Positions 1 through 9,400 of a DNA stretch of 48,648 nt are shown here, piece by piece. This stretch comes from Bacteroidales bacterium. GTDB taxonomy: Bacteria; Bacteroidota; Bacteroidia; Bacteroidales; UBA932. The translations under genes were made by a program, and so were the position numbers. Numbering within the stretch: the first letter of the stretch is position 1; every line of letters begins with the position of its first letter. The stretch lies in the NCBI GenBank assembly GCA_017453565.1, contig JAFTEQ010000006.1:1-48648 (forward strand), written 5' to 3'. The notes beneath the pieces are model-generated. The model did no database searches. It saw only the letters and a program-made list of their open reading frames with translations, and was not told where the DNA came from.

Positions 1-17
1 CAGGAGACAATGGGAGG

Positions 18-76
18 GGCCGGAACGGAGCGAAGCGAAGTGGAGTCCCCCGTGAGGGGTATCCCTTCCTCCGGCC
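18..76. other. structured GC-rich segment of unknown role
   Basis: Nested inverted repeats: an outer stem GGCCGGA (18-24) with TCCGGCC (70-76), and an inner CCCC-GTGA-GGGG hairpin (48-59). The purine-rich middle (about 25-45) carries a short GCGAA iteration. No convincing reading frame is visible here. It could be a dispersed palindromic element, a structured RNA, or the edge of a feature outside the window; the sequence does not decide. Confidence 0.3.
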
Positions 77-90
77 ACACAACAATACGT

Positions 91-130
91 AAAAAGAGAG
101 TGACCTAAGTCATCTTGACTTTTTGGTCAC
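91..130 (-). terminator. Rho-independent terminator after ppiD
   Basis: Read leftwards, the hairpin has an outer stem GTGACC/GGTCAC (100-105 with 125-130) and an inner stem AAGTCA/TGACTT (107-112 with 116-121). It is followed by a T-rich tract, complement of 91-99. It lies about 40 bases past the ppiD stop and would end the leftward envelope operon. Confidence 0.5.
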
Positions 131-171
131 CCTCCTGTTTCATGCGGCGGAACATTCCGCCGGACAAACGG

Positions 172-2268
172 CTAGAAGAAGCGGGCGCGATTGTCCTTTA
201 CGTCGGCAGCCTCCATCATCTCGGGCAGAATCATCTGCGAGGCGTACTGGAGCTTCTGCTGACCGAACATCTTGGCGTCTTCCTCGGTATAGAAGGAACC
301 GGCCTCGCGGTTCTTCACCTGGAATACATAGGTGCCCATCGCGCCGGCCACCGGACCGGAAATCTCACCCACGGGCGCCGTAAAGGCGGCGCCGAGCAGG
401 GCCGGATCCTGATTGAAACTGCCGGGCATGCTGCTGAAGTTGAACTCCTCGCTGCTCACGGACGAACCCAGCGCAGCCGCAATCTCCTCGAGGCTCTTCA
501 GGCCGGCGATCTTTTCAGCCACATAGGCCTTGCGCGCCTCCCCGAGCTTCTTGGCATAGAGATTTTGGCGGATCATGTCGGACACTTCGCTCACGGGAGC
601 GACGCCCTCCTTGTGGATCTCCTTCACCGCAACGATGAAGAAGAAGTTGTTGTTCACGGTGATGATGTCGGAAGCCTTGCCCTGCTTGGCGTCGAAGACC
701 CAGCGGGTCACTTCCTTGGCCTGCTCCACGGAACCGAAGGACGAAGTGCTCTCCAGCACGTTCATCTGGTGCGAGTAGACCCCCAGCGAATCGACCGCGC
801 GGCGGTAGCCCTCGAGCGAGTGGCCCGAGATGGTCGCGAAGCGGTTGGCCTGGGAATAATAGCGGTCGAAGGTCTCGCGGCTGGCGAGGGCGGCCTTCTC
901 GAGGATGGCCACCTGCTTCTTCAGGACGGGACGGCTCTTCTTAGACACAAGGACGATATGCGAACCATACTGGGTGTCGATGGTATAGGGCTTGCCCACT
1001 TCTGCGGTCAGCACCGACTCGAATCCGGGAATCATGTAGTTCTGGGTCATCCAGCCGATGTTTCCGAGTTCGCCGTCGGCGGCGGAACCCTTGTCGGCCG
1101 AGTAGAGCGCGGCGGTGGCCGCGAAATTGGCACCCTTGCGCAGCTCGGAAAGCAGGCTGTCGGCCTTGTGGCGGGCGTCGGCACCCTGCAGGAGGATGTG
1201 CTTCACATATGCGGAATCGGGCACCTGGGCGGTGTCCATCACACGGGCGGCATAGAAGGTGTTGTCGGTCCGGAAGACCGGGGAAACGCCCTTTGCGGCA
1301 CCAAATACGAAGCCGTCGATGTCTTTCGAAACGCTGTTCAGTTCCCCTTCCTTGTACCAGTAGCTGTTGAGCTGACGGTCGGAATTCTTCATGAGGAACG
1401 ACTTCATGCCCTTGGCGTCGACCGCGGCGAACTCGTCGTAGGCCTCGGCGATCTTGGTATTGGCGGCCTCGATATCGGCCTCGGACGGAATCACCTCAAA
1501 TACCACATACTCCACGTCGCGGTTGGCCTTCTGGCGGAACATCTTCTTGTGGCCGTCGTAGAACGCGCGGATGTCCTTGTCGCTCACCACTACGGTGGAA
1601 TCTTCCTCGAACGGATGGTTCAGCAGCACATAGTCGACCTGAGCCGAGGTGTTGTTCTGCGCCATCAGACGCTCCTGCTCCAGGGCGTTCACATAGCCCG
1701 AATTGGCAAAGAGCGAACCGTACTTGGCATAGAACTGCTGGGAAAGCAGCGTGTTCTGGATGTAATTCCAGTAGGTCTTGAGCCGGCCGCTCTGGTCGGC
1801 GTCCACGTTCTGGACGAACTCCACGAAACGCTCGTGCGAGAAATTGCCCTGCTCGTCGGCAAAAGCCGGGTTCTGGGAAATGAGCGGAGAAGGGGTTTCG
1901 CCCGAAGTGAGCGAAAGGATCTCGTCGTTGCCCACGGTGATGCCGGCGGCCTTCGCGTTCTTCACGAAAAGGTACTTGTCTACCAGCTCCTGCCAGGCCG
2001 CATTGCGGATCTGCTGCTGGGTCTGCTCATTCTGGACGGAACTGCCGGAGATGATTTCGTGGATGGTGGTGTACCGGTCCACGTCTGCGGCATAGTCGGT
2101 ATAGGAAATGGATTTGCCGGCGATGCGGCCCACGTCATACTTGGACGACATGGAATGCAGGGCCGACTCCAGCGTGCTCGGATCGATGATAAACGACAAA
2201 AGGGCCAGGGCGATGATGATGGAGATCGCCAGACCGAACTTTACACGGATTTTTTCAAGAACCGCCAT
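172..2268 (-). CDS. ppiD: PpiD/SurA-type periplasmic peptidyl-prolyl isomerase
   Basis: A 698-residue membrane-anchored chaperone of the SurA/PpiD family, thought to assist folding of outer-membrane and secreted proteins in the periplasm. Seen: a short cytoplasmic N-terminus, one hydrophobic anchor (about residues 12-30), a SurA_N-type helical domain, and a parvulin-like rotamase domain (about 345-435) with the typical YVKHILL start and an NIGWMT segment. The length is slightly above the 620-residue E. coli PpiD. It is the last gene of the leftward run coaX-barrel-TPR-lptC-ppiD; 63 bases separate it from lptC, and a terminator candidate follows. The start is the first Met, directly before a basic/hydrophobic anchor. 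Family assignment is firm; PpiD rather than SurA is inferred from the anchor. Confidence 0.9.
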   Translation of the reverse strand: MAVLEKIRVKFGLAISIIIALALLSFIIDPSTLESALHSMSSKYDVGRIAGKSISYTDYAADVDRYTTIHEIISGSSVQNEQTQQQIRNAAWQELVDKYLFVKNAKAAGITVGNDEILSLTSGETPSPLISQNPAFADEQGNFSHERFVEFVQNVDADQSGRLKTYWNYIQNTLLSQQFYAKYGSLFANSGYVNALEQERLMAQNNTSAQVDYVLLNHPFEEDSTVVVSDKDIRAFYDGHKKMFRQKANRDVEYVVFEVIPSEADIEAANTKIAEAYDEFAAVDAKGMKSFLMKNSDRQLNSYWYKEGELNSVSKDIDGFVFGAAKGVSPVFRTDNTFYAARVMDTAQVPDSAYVKHILLQGADARHKADSLLSELRKGANFAATAALYSADKGSAADGELGNIGWMTQNYMIPGFESVLTAEVGKPYTIDTQYGSHIVLVSKKSRPVLKKQVAILEKAALASRETFDRYYSQANRFATISGHSLEGYRRAVDSLGVYSHQMNVLESTSSFGSVEQAKEVTRWVFDAKQGKASDIITVNNNFFFIVAVKEIHKEGVAPVSEVSDMIRQNLYAKKLGEARKAYVAEKIAGLKSLEEIAAALGSSVSSEEFNFSSMPGSFNQDPALLGAAFTAPVGEISGPVAGAMGTYVFQVKNREAGSFYTEEDAKMFGQQKLQYASQMILPEMMEAADVKDNRARFF

Positions 2269-2302
2269 GATTATAGTTTTTTATTATTAGTCAATTGGGC
2301 TG

Positions 2303-2310
2303 CGAAGATA
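2303..2310 (-). promoter_or_regulatory. possible weak -7 box for ppiD
   Basis: TATCTTCG on the minus strand, one mismatch from TAnnTTTG, in the gap between lptC and ppiD. No TTTG at the usual -33 spacing. ppiD may equally be read from the operon promoter. Confidence 0.3.
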
Positions 2311-2331
2311 ACAATTTTCCGTCAAACTTCG

Positions 2332-2991
2332 TTATTTTTTGGGGAAAGGCCCGATAAAATTCACATAATCAATCACAACCGCCGTCGTGTCCTGCACCGT
2401 GACGCCATAGCTGTTGAAAGGCTCCAGCAGGATGGCATTGCGGGCGTGGTCGTCGGAACGCATGCCGTAACCCTGCATGAAACCGTCGGGCGAATACATC
2501 TTCACGTAACAGTCGGTATAGATCTCCTCCTTGGCCTGGTCCCAGTACAGGGTGTCCGTCTCCATGGTCTCCTGCTTCAGGACATTATGCACCACCACGT
2601 TCCCGAAGGCCTCCCAGATCTCGTCCTTGCTCTGCGGCTGACCGCGGCCGAGACGCTTTTTGCTCTTGCGCACCACGTGCCGGGCGTCATCGGCGATGAT
2701 GACCGTCTCCAGCAGTCCCTCCTCGGAATAGCCGTAGAGCGAGAAGCCGTCCGGGAAGGTGTCGACCGAGGCCGTATCGGACTCGAAATGCTTCATGACG
2801 CCGGCCTCCATCCGCATGCTCACCAAGCCGTTGCGGGTCTGCACGGCGAACATGTCGTCGATGGTCTGCACCGGCATCTCGGACAGCACCAGGTCTTCGG
2901 CCCGGCCGAGGCGCGACTTACAGCAAACAACGCAGATAGCAAGCGCAAAGACGCTTGCTATCCGATAAATCTGCCGAAGGGTCGCGGACAC
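2332..2991 (-). CDS. lptC: LPS export system protein LptC
   Basis: A 219-residue LptC-family protein: the periplasmic bridge component that passes lipopolysaccharide from the inner-membrane LptBFG pump towards LptA and LptD. Seen: an N-terminal hydrophobic segment (about residues 8-25) ending in a double Cys, so it could be an anchor or an atypical lipoprotein signal. After it comes the beta-jellyroll pattern typical of Bacteroidetes LptC, with a DTLYWD stretch in the second half. The start lies one base from the stop of the upstream TPR gene, indicating translational coupling. LptC sequences are weakly conserved, but the neighbours (ppiD, OM barrel) and the pattern agree. Confidence 0.85.
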   Translation of the reverse strand: MSATLRQIYRIASVFALAICVVCCKSRLGRAEDLVLSEMPVQTIDDMFAVQTRNGLVSMRMEAGVMKHFESDTASVDTFPDGFSLYGYSEEGLLETVIIADDARHVVRKSKKRLGRGQPQSKDEIWEAFGNVVVHNVLKQETMETDTLYWDQAKEEIYTDCYVKMYSPDGFMQGYGMRSDDHARNAILLEPFNSYGVTVQDTTAVVIDYVNFIGPFPKK

Positions 2992-2992
2992 C

Positions 2993-4315
2993 TTACTTCT
3001 GGGTGCGGACCGTGGTCACGGCGCTCATTCCGCCGCAGTTGACCGAGTAGGACTGGCCGTCCATGATGTTGTACATGAACGCATCGGCCGTGTTCGGGAA
3101 GTAGCGCGCGTAGGCGCCGATCATCCGGTTGGCCTCCTCGGTGAGCGAGGGATCGGCGGCCTTGGCCTTGTTGAGGAAGTCGATCGCCACCCAGTACGGG
3201 GAACGGCGCTGGATCTCGTCGCCGCCGCAGGTGGTGGAACCCCAGATCTGACCCATGAGGAAGTAGGCCTTGCCGGCCTGCTCAGGCACCTCGGACGCGA
3301 GCTTGGCACAGGCATACGCCTTGGCCGTACGGCCGTTCTTGTAGCAGAAGGTGGCGAGTTCGTAGTTGTACTCGGCGTCCTGCTTCTCGTCCGACTCGGG
3401 CGCGGCGATGGCTTCCTCCATATACTTGAGCGCCTCCTCCACGTTGCCGCGCGAGGAGTTCAGCTTGAAGAGGAAGTAGGCCGAGTTGTGCGAGGGCTCG
3501 AGCTTATACATGGAGGTGACGGCCTTCAGGTAGAGGTCGTTGTCGGTGCAGCCCTCGGTGATGCTGAGCATCTTCACGATATTGGTCACCAGGGCGAGGT
3601 CTTCGGGGGCCGCCTCGTAGCGCGGGGTGAAGAGTTTCACGAGATCCTCGCACGACGCCACCTTGCTGCTGATGAAGAGCGACTCCAGGTCGGTCTTGAT
3701 CTTGGTGTTCTGCTCCTTGGCCGCTTCGGTGGGCGCCGGAGCCGCCTCCAGGTACGAGACGTTGGTCTGATAGATGCCGATCACTTCCTCGGCGCCCACC
3801 ACGCCCTTCTGGTAGAGGTCGATGGCGGCGTTCAGGTCGAAGAGGAAGAGCTGCGCCTTGGTCTGCTCCTTGTTGCGGGCAATGATGTCGTTGTACCCCT
3901 CGTACAGACGCTTGGAATCGTCCTTGATGTAATTGGCCATATCGAGGCCCTTGTTGTTGAGGGCGGTCGCCGCATAACGGGGATAATTCTCGATGCGCTG
4001 GTCGTGCAGGACCATGAGCGAGTCGATGAGCGCCGCGCGGTACACCGGGTTCTTGGCGTTCTTCGAGATGAGCCGCCGGATGAGGGTGGTGCCGTCGATG
4101 AGCATGGTCTGGTTGGCGGTCGGCGGGCAGATCTTGTAGGCCTTGCGCCAGTTGGGCAGGGCGTCATCGTAACTGCGCTGCTTGTAATACTCCTTGTAAT
4201 ACGAAAGATACTTCACGCACTCGGCGCTGTCGGCCCCGTATTTTCCCTGCGCGAAGACGGAAGGTCCCGCGAGGAAGAAAAGGGCGCTTAAGGCAAGAAC
4301 AACTGTTTTTTTCAT
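2993..4315 (-). CDS. secreted tetratricopeptide-repeat protein
   Basis: A 440-residue exported helical-repeat protein. The Met at 4315 is chosen because a clear signal peptide follows it (Lys-Lys, then a Leu/Ala-rich core, ending near VFAQG); an in-frame Met at 4339 overlaps the stop of the upstream barrel gene and would put a polar stretch before the signal. TPR-like helical pairs are visible from about residue 35, clearest around 300-390 (FKLNSSRGNVEEALKYMEEA and the following repeat). No enzymatic motif. It sits between an outer-membrane barrel gene and lptC, so a role in envelope assembly or protein-protein scaffolding is plausible but inferred. The family occurs beside lptC in Bacteroidetes. 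Confidence 0.8.
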   Translation of the reverse strand: MKKTVVLALSALFFLAGPSVFAQGKYGADSAECVKYLSYYKEYYKQRSYDDALPNWRKAYKICPPTANQTMLIDGTTLIRRLISKNAKNPVYRAALIDSLMVLHDQRIENYPRYAATALNNKGLDMANYIKDDSKRLYEGYNDIIARNKEQTKAQLFLFDLNAAIDLYQKGVVGAEEVIGIYQTNVSYLEAAPAPTEAAKEQNTKIKTDLESLFISSKVASCEDLVKLFTPRYEAAPEDLALVTNIVKMLSITEGCTDNDLYLKAVTSMYKLEPSHNSAYFLFKLNSSRGNVEEALKYMEEAIAAPESDEKQDAEYNYELATFCYKNGRTAKAYACAKLASEVPEQAGKAYFLMGQIWGSTTCGGDEIQRRSPYWVAIDFLNKAKAADPSLTEEANRMIGAYARYFPNTADAFMYNIMDGQSYSVNCGGMSAVTTVRTQK

Positions 4316-4331
4316 ATCGCAATCGTTTTTA

Positions 4332-5684
4332 TTACTCATACCTTGGTTTCTGGAACCAGATGTCGAACAGGTTGACACCCAAACTGAAACGGACGTAGCG
4401 TTCGCGGATGAGGCCGTCGCGGAGCGACCCCCGCTGACCGAGGTCGACCGCCACCGAAAGGCCGTTGTACCAGCGGAAGACCGGAAGGGTGGCGCCGAAG
4501 GTCAGGCCCGTCGTAGCCACGTTCCGCCCGGCTACGGTATAATACTCGTCGGAATAATAGAAGCCCGCCCGGTACGCCCACTTCTTGTAGTAGTAGCGGA
4601 TGTCGTTGCGGTTGGGGATGTACTCCACGCCCGCGCGCCAGGTGTTGCGCACGCCGGCCGCGAAGGGGAGTTTGGCGTCGGGATTGGCAAAGCCATCCAC
4701 GGTGCCCATCCCCGTCTTGCCCCAGTCGGAGCGGGTGTAATCGATCTCCGCGCGGAACTTGTCGGCATAGGAGAGACAGACGCCCAGGCTCAGTTCGCCC
4801 GGCAGGCGGACCTTGCCCGGCGTGTGCGCAAGGGTGTCGGACCAGGCCTGAAGCGAGACGGGTTCGAGCGAAGCGCCCGCCGATTTCTTGGCGTAATCCA
4901 CAATGCCGCGCAGATTGGCTGCGAAGGAATAGGTGGCGCCGAAGCCCAGCTTGACCTTTCCGGGCAGCGGATGCTCGTACTGCAGGCCCAGTTTCCCACT
5001 TAGGGCGTTCAGGGCCATCGTGTAGGTTTCCTGAACCTCGTTATATCCCGTCTTTTCAAAGTCCTGCAGGAAACTCCGCTCAATCTTTCCGAAGTAGAAA
5101 TCGGCCTGGGCGCCCACGGAGAGACGTTTTCCCAGCGGAGCCCCCGCCCCGGCGAAGATCCGGTAGAGACCGCCCCGTCCGGAATCGGTGTAACTGATGT
5201 TGCTGCCCGCTGCGCTGATAACCAGGGGATCGGTCTCGCGAAGCTTGTATTTATAGCCCACGCTGCTGTAGGGGGCGATACCGCCCATCAGTGAAACCGT
5301 GTTCCAGATGGGCAGTGAGAAGCCGATCAGGCCCACGTTGGTGAGATTGGCCGCCGCGGAATACGTGTTCCCCTCGAACTTCTGACGGAAGACGCGATCG
5401 TCGTTGAAAACCGAGAAATCGAGCATCACCGACAGGGTGTCACGCGCCGTGACGGCGGCCGGATTGAGGGTGTTGAGGAAACGATGGTTACGGGAAGCGA
5501 CGCCCACGCCGCCCATGCTCCGCTGGTAGGCCGATCCGGGCAGCGCCAGATCGCCCACCCCGAAGATGGAATAGGGCGTGAAGGAACCGTACGCGCCCTC
5601 CTGGGCCGACGCGCCGAAGCCCGCCGCCAGCAGAAGTGCGGTAAACAGGACCTTCCTATACAATGTTCTTCTCCACATAATCAT
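4332..5684 (-). CDS. outer-membrane beta-barrel protein, FadL/OmpP1-like
   Basis: A 450-residue exported protein. Signal peptide: MWRRTLYRK then a hydrophobic core, cleaved after GASAQ. The mature part opens with the YSIFGVGDL and MGGVGVASR segments seen in Bacteroidetes relatives of the FadL/OmpP1 transporters, then shows alternating amphipathic strands, ending in an aromatic-rich final strand. It probably forms a channel for hydrophobic compounds, or a structural OM barrel; the substrate cannot be told. Its start overlaps the end of coaX by 29 bases (23 if translation begins at the third codon, also Met), so translation is probably coupled. The downstream TPR gene begins just after its stop. 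Confidence 0.75.
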   Translation of the reverse strand: MIMWRRTLYRKVLFTALLLAAGFGASAQEGAYGSFTPYSIFGVGDLALPGSAYQRSMGGVGVASRNHRFLNTLNPAAVTARDTLSVMLDFSVFNDDRVFRQKFEGNTYSAAANLTNVGLIGFSLPIWNTVSLMGGIAPYSSVGYKYKLRETDPLVISAAGSNISYTDSGRGGLYRIFAGAGAPLGKRLSVGAQADFYFGKIERSFLQDFEKTGYNEVQETYTMALNALSGKLGLQYEHPLPGKVKLGFGATYSFAANLRGIVDYAKKSAGASLEPVSLQAWSDTLAHTPGKVRLPGELSLGVCLSYADKFRAEIDYTRSDWGKTGMGTVDGFANPDAKLPFAAGVRNTWRAGVEYIPNRNDIRYYYKKWAYRAGFYYSDEYYTVAGRNVATTGLTFGATLPVFRWYNGLSVAVDLGQRGSLRDGLIRERYVRFSLGVNLFDIWFQKPRYE

Positions 5685-6384
5685 CGCTTATCAGAGCCAA
5701 CCCCACCAGTCCCAGGTTACAGACGACAAAGATGGAGTTTTTCATCCTTTTTGCAAAATATATCGCGTCGCCGCCGGTAAACACCACTACGTTGCCGGAC
5801 CGGGCGCCGATATAGCCGGAGATTTCAAACATTATGCCCGAAACCACGCCGGCCTCTATGGAACTCTCCACGGAATGCCCTTCATGAGGGACACGTTCCG
5901 GGGTATTGAGCAGCGGCAGCGCCCTCGAATAGCGGTTGAGCGCCTTGAAGCGGGTGCGGCAGCCCGGCGACACGTTCCCGCCCCGGTAGAGCCCGTCTGC
6001 GTCGATAAAATCGATGGTGAGGGTGGTCCCGAAGTCGAATACCGTGCAGGCCTTCCCTTTGAACAGGTAGCGCACCGCGATGAGCGACGCGGCCCGGTCG
6101 TAGGAAAGATAATCCGGCAGGCCGTAGCGCTGCAGGATGTCGGGGTGGGCGCTGTCGAGCACCATCAGATGCCGGCATTCCGGCCGCAGGAGCGCCTCCT
6201 CATCGGCCGACAGGGGCCGCACGCACACCACGGCCATCACCACGGGTTTCTCCTTCTCGGTGAGGGAAAGGATGAACTCGAAGAGTTTCTCTCCCTGATA
6301 ACGGAAGGTTTTCCCGAGCGTCACCCCTTCGGACCAGGCCGCCTTGAGCGCGGTGTTTCCTATTTCGATGAGCAGGTTTGCCAC
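5656..6384 (-). CDS. coaX: type III pantothenate kinase
   Basis: A 242-residue CoaX: phosphorylates pantothenate with ATP, the first step of coenzyme A synthesis, in the cytoplasm. Seen: the N-terminal phosphate-binding motif as EIGNTALK (residues 7-14), where the family usually has DxGNT, so Glu replaces the common Asp. Then come the FDFGTTLTID segment, the GGNVSPG loop before the R/F-rich pantothenate region, and a GVVSGIMFEI helix. Length is normal (about 240-260). It is the first gene of a leftward envelope operon and carries its own promoter box just upstream. CoaX is oxygen- and feedback-insensitive in characterised members (family knowledge). Confidence 0.92.
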   Translation of the reverse strand: MANLLIEIGNTALKAAWSEGVTLGKTFRYQGEKLFEFILSLTEKEKPVVMAVVCVRPLSADEEALLRPECRHLMVLDSAHPDILQRYGLPDYLSYDRAASLIAVRYLFKGKACTVFDFGTTLTIDFIDADGLYRGGNVSPGCRTRFKALNRYSRALPLLNTPERVPHEGHSVESSIEAGVVSGIMFEISGYIGARSGNVVVFTGGDAIYFAKRMKNSIFVVCNLGLVGLALISDDYVEKNIV

Positions 6385-6407
6385 TGTCGTTTCGTCTTAT
6401 AAACTTG

Positions 6408-6415
6408 CAAATATA
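6408..6415 (-). promoter_or_regulatory. -7 promoter box for coaX operon
   Basis: Perfect TATATTTG on the minus strand, 23 bases before the coaX start, in the 36-base gap after mfd. CTTG (3 of 4 matches to the -33 TTTG) lies 20 bases further upstream at 6436-6439, inside mfd. Confidence 0.65.
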
Positions 6416-6420
6416 CGTTT

Positions 6421-9400
6421 TTATTGCAACTTTCTCAAGAGGGCGAGCGCCGCATCGAGGGTTTCGACCCCCCGGCACACGAGTTTAAGCTTGCTTTCGC
6501 TCTGTTTGAGGGCGAAGGTGCCCGGTTCCTGCGTCACCCGGGCAAGCACCCGGTTGAAGGTGTCCGACTTGTAATAGGCCGAGATGGGATTGGACAGGAA
6601 GAAGGCGATGAACAGGCCGTTCTTGACAATGATCTTCTCGAAACCGAGCGCCGCCCCGGCGTTGCGCAGCCGCACCACGGTAAAGAGGTTGGAGAGTTCC
6701 GGGGGCAGTTTTCCGAAACGGTCGGCAATCTGTGTGGCCAGACGGTCGAGTTCGCGGTCGGAGGTCAGCGAATCGAGTTGCTTGTAGATGCGGATCTTTT
6801 CGGCCGTGATGTCGAGGTAATCGTCGGGAATGAGCGCCTGCTGGTCGGTCTCGATGGTGCAGTCCTCGGTGTAGGCGCTCCTGCCGCCCCGGCCCGAGGT
6901 CCCCGTCTCCACCCCGAGTTCCTCCATGGCCTCGGAGAGGATCTTCTGGTATGTCTCGTAGCCCATTTCGGTAATGAATCCGCTCTGCTCGGCCCCCAGC
7001 AGGTTGCCGGCGCCCCGGATGTCGAGGTCCTGCATGGCGATGTTGAATCCGCTGCCCAGGTCGGAGAACTCCTCTATGGCGCGCAGGCGCCGCCGTGCGT
7101 CGTCGGTGATGGAGATGAGCGGCGGCACGATGAGATAGCAGAAGGCCTTCCGGTTGGAACGGCCCACCCGTCCGCGCAGCTGATGCAGGTCGCTCAGGCC
7201 GATGTTCTGCGCCTGGTTGATGATGATGGTGTTGGCGTTGGGGATGTCGAGTCCGTTCTCGATGATGGTGGTGCAGAGCAGCAGGTCGTAGTCGCCCCGC
7301 ATGAAGTCGAGTACCCTGTTCTCCAGTTCCTTCGACTCCATCTGCCCGTGCGCCACACAGATGCGCATGTCGGGGATGAGCCGGTGCAGGATTTCCTCGA
7401 TGGCGGGCAGTTCCTCCACCTTGTTGTGCAGGAAAAATACCTGTCCGCCGCGGTTCAGCTCGTAATTCACGATGCTGCGGATCTCCCGCTCGTCGAAGAG
7501 GATGATCTCGGTCTGGACGGGGATGCGGTTGGGCGGCGGCGTGTTGATGATACTGAGGTCGCGCGCTCCGAGCAGCGAGAACTGCAGGGTGCGCGGGATG
7601 GGGGTGGCGGTGAGGGTGAGGGTATCCACGCCGGTGCGCAGCTGCCGTAGTTTCTCCTTGGCCGCCACGCCGAACTTCTGCTCCTCGTCTATGATAAGCA
7701 GGCCCAGGTCCTTGAATTCGAAGCCCGAGCCCAGGATTTTGTGCGTCCCTATCAGAATATCAATCTGCCCGGCGGCAAGGCGCTTCCTGATGTCGCCGAT
7801 TTCCTTTGCCGTGCGCAGTCGGCTCACGTATTCCACGCTGCAGGGGAAGTTTGCGAGACGGGCCGTGAAGGTATTGAAGTGCTGCAGGGCCAGGATGGTC
7901 GTGGGAACGAGGACCGCCACCTGCTTTCCGTCCGAAACGGCCTTGAACGCGGCGCGCACGGCTACCTCGGTCTTGCCGAAGCCCACGTCGCCGCAGATGA
8001 GGCGGTCCATGGGGCAGTTGTCCTCCATATCCTGTTTTACCGCCCGGGTCGCCGCTTCCTGGTCGGGCGTATCCTCATACATGAACGACGACTCCAGTTC
8101 GTCCTGCAGGTAACTGTCGGCCGAGAAGGCGAAACCCTTGGAAGCCTTGCGCTTGGCATACAGTTGGATGAGATCCTTGGCGATGTCCTTGACCTTGCTC
8201 TTGGCGCTGCTCTTGAGGGCCACCCAGGCCTTGGAGCCCAGTTTGTTGATTTTCGGGGCTTCGCCGTCCCGGGAACGGAAACGGGAAATCTTGTGCAGCG
8301 CGTGCACCGACACGAACACCACGTCGCCGTCCTTATAGGTGATTTTCACCACCTCCCGCACGCGGCCCTTGTCGTCGAACATCCGTACCAGGCCTCCGAA
8401 AACGCCCACGCCATGGTCGATGTGCACCACGTAGTCGCCTATATTGAAGGAGTTGAGGTCGTTGATGGTGAGTTGTTCACTCTTTTCCACGCTCCGCCTG
8501 ATACGCACCCGGTGGAAACGGTCGAAGACTTCATGATCGCTGTAGCAGCAGATCTTGTCTTCTGCATCCACAAAACCGTTGTGCAGGTTCTTTCCCTTGA
8601 TAAATTCGGGCATCAGCCCGCCTTCCTGGGCAAGGATGGAACGAAGACGCTCCAACTGCGCCTCTTTCTCACCGAACACGCAGACGCGGAATCCCTGTTC
8701 CAGACGCGTGCGGATATCGGCTTCCAACAGTTCGATGTTCTTGTTGAACGAGGGCTGGGGCGAGATGGAAAAACGCAGCGGTTCCTCGGGCCGGCCGGAA
8801 ACGGGGATTTCCAGGAATACCCGACGGAAACGGGAACAGGATTCGAACAGGGGATGCTCCTTATACAGATCGGACCCGTCGAGCCAGACCACCGTGTCGG
8901 CCGGCAGCAGGGAAAAGATTTCATCCCCATCCGAACAAGTGTCGGAAAAGAGGGAAGAAACAACTTCCATCCTATCTGTCTTCTCCTTGGAAATCTGCAT
9001 GTTGCAGTCGAAAATATGAATGCTCTCCAGTTCGTTTCCCCAGAAGGAAAGCCGGTAGGGTTCGTTGTTCGCGTAGGAGAAGATGTCGATGATCGATCCG
9101 CGCACGGCGTACTGCCCCGGCGCCGACACGAAGTCGGAGCGCTCAAACCCCTCCTCCTGCAGGATGGAGGTGATCCTGTCGAACGATATTTCCTCTCCCA
9201 CCGTGAGGCTGAGCACCGACGCGCGCAGGTTCTTCCCGGAAGGTATCCTTTCCTCCAGGGCTTCCGGCCAGCTGACCACGATGGACCGGGCGGCCTTGGA
9301 ATCCAGCAGACGGGAGATCGCCGCCGTCCGCTGCACGTTCAGCGACGACTTGTAATTGCTCCGCTCCACCCCTTTTCCCGTCGGCGGCAGGAAGAAGACT

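Noticed and set aside
146-161. GGCGGA/TCCGCC hairpin just after ppiD as its terminator
   Set aside because: It has no T-tract on the downstream side; the hairpin at 100-130 with a T-rich tail fits better.
115-3042. Long plus-strand open frame of 975 codons opposite ppiD and lptC
   Set aside because: Its translation is rich in His, Gly, Leu and Val with no domain pattern, and it lies antisense to two genes with clear family signatures. High GC gives long antisense frames.
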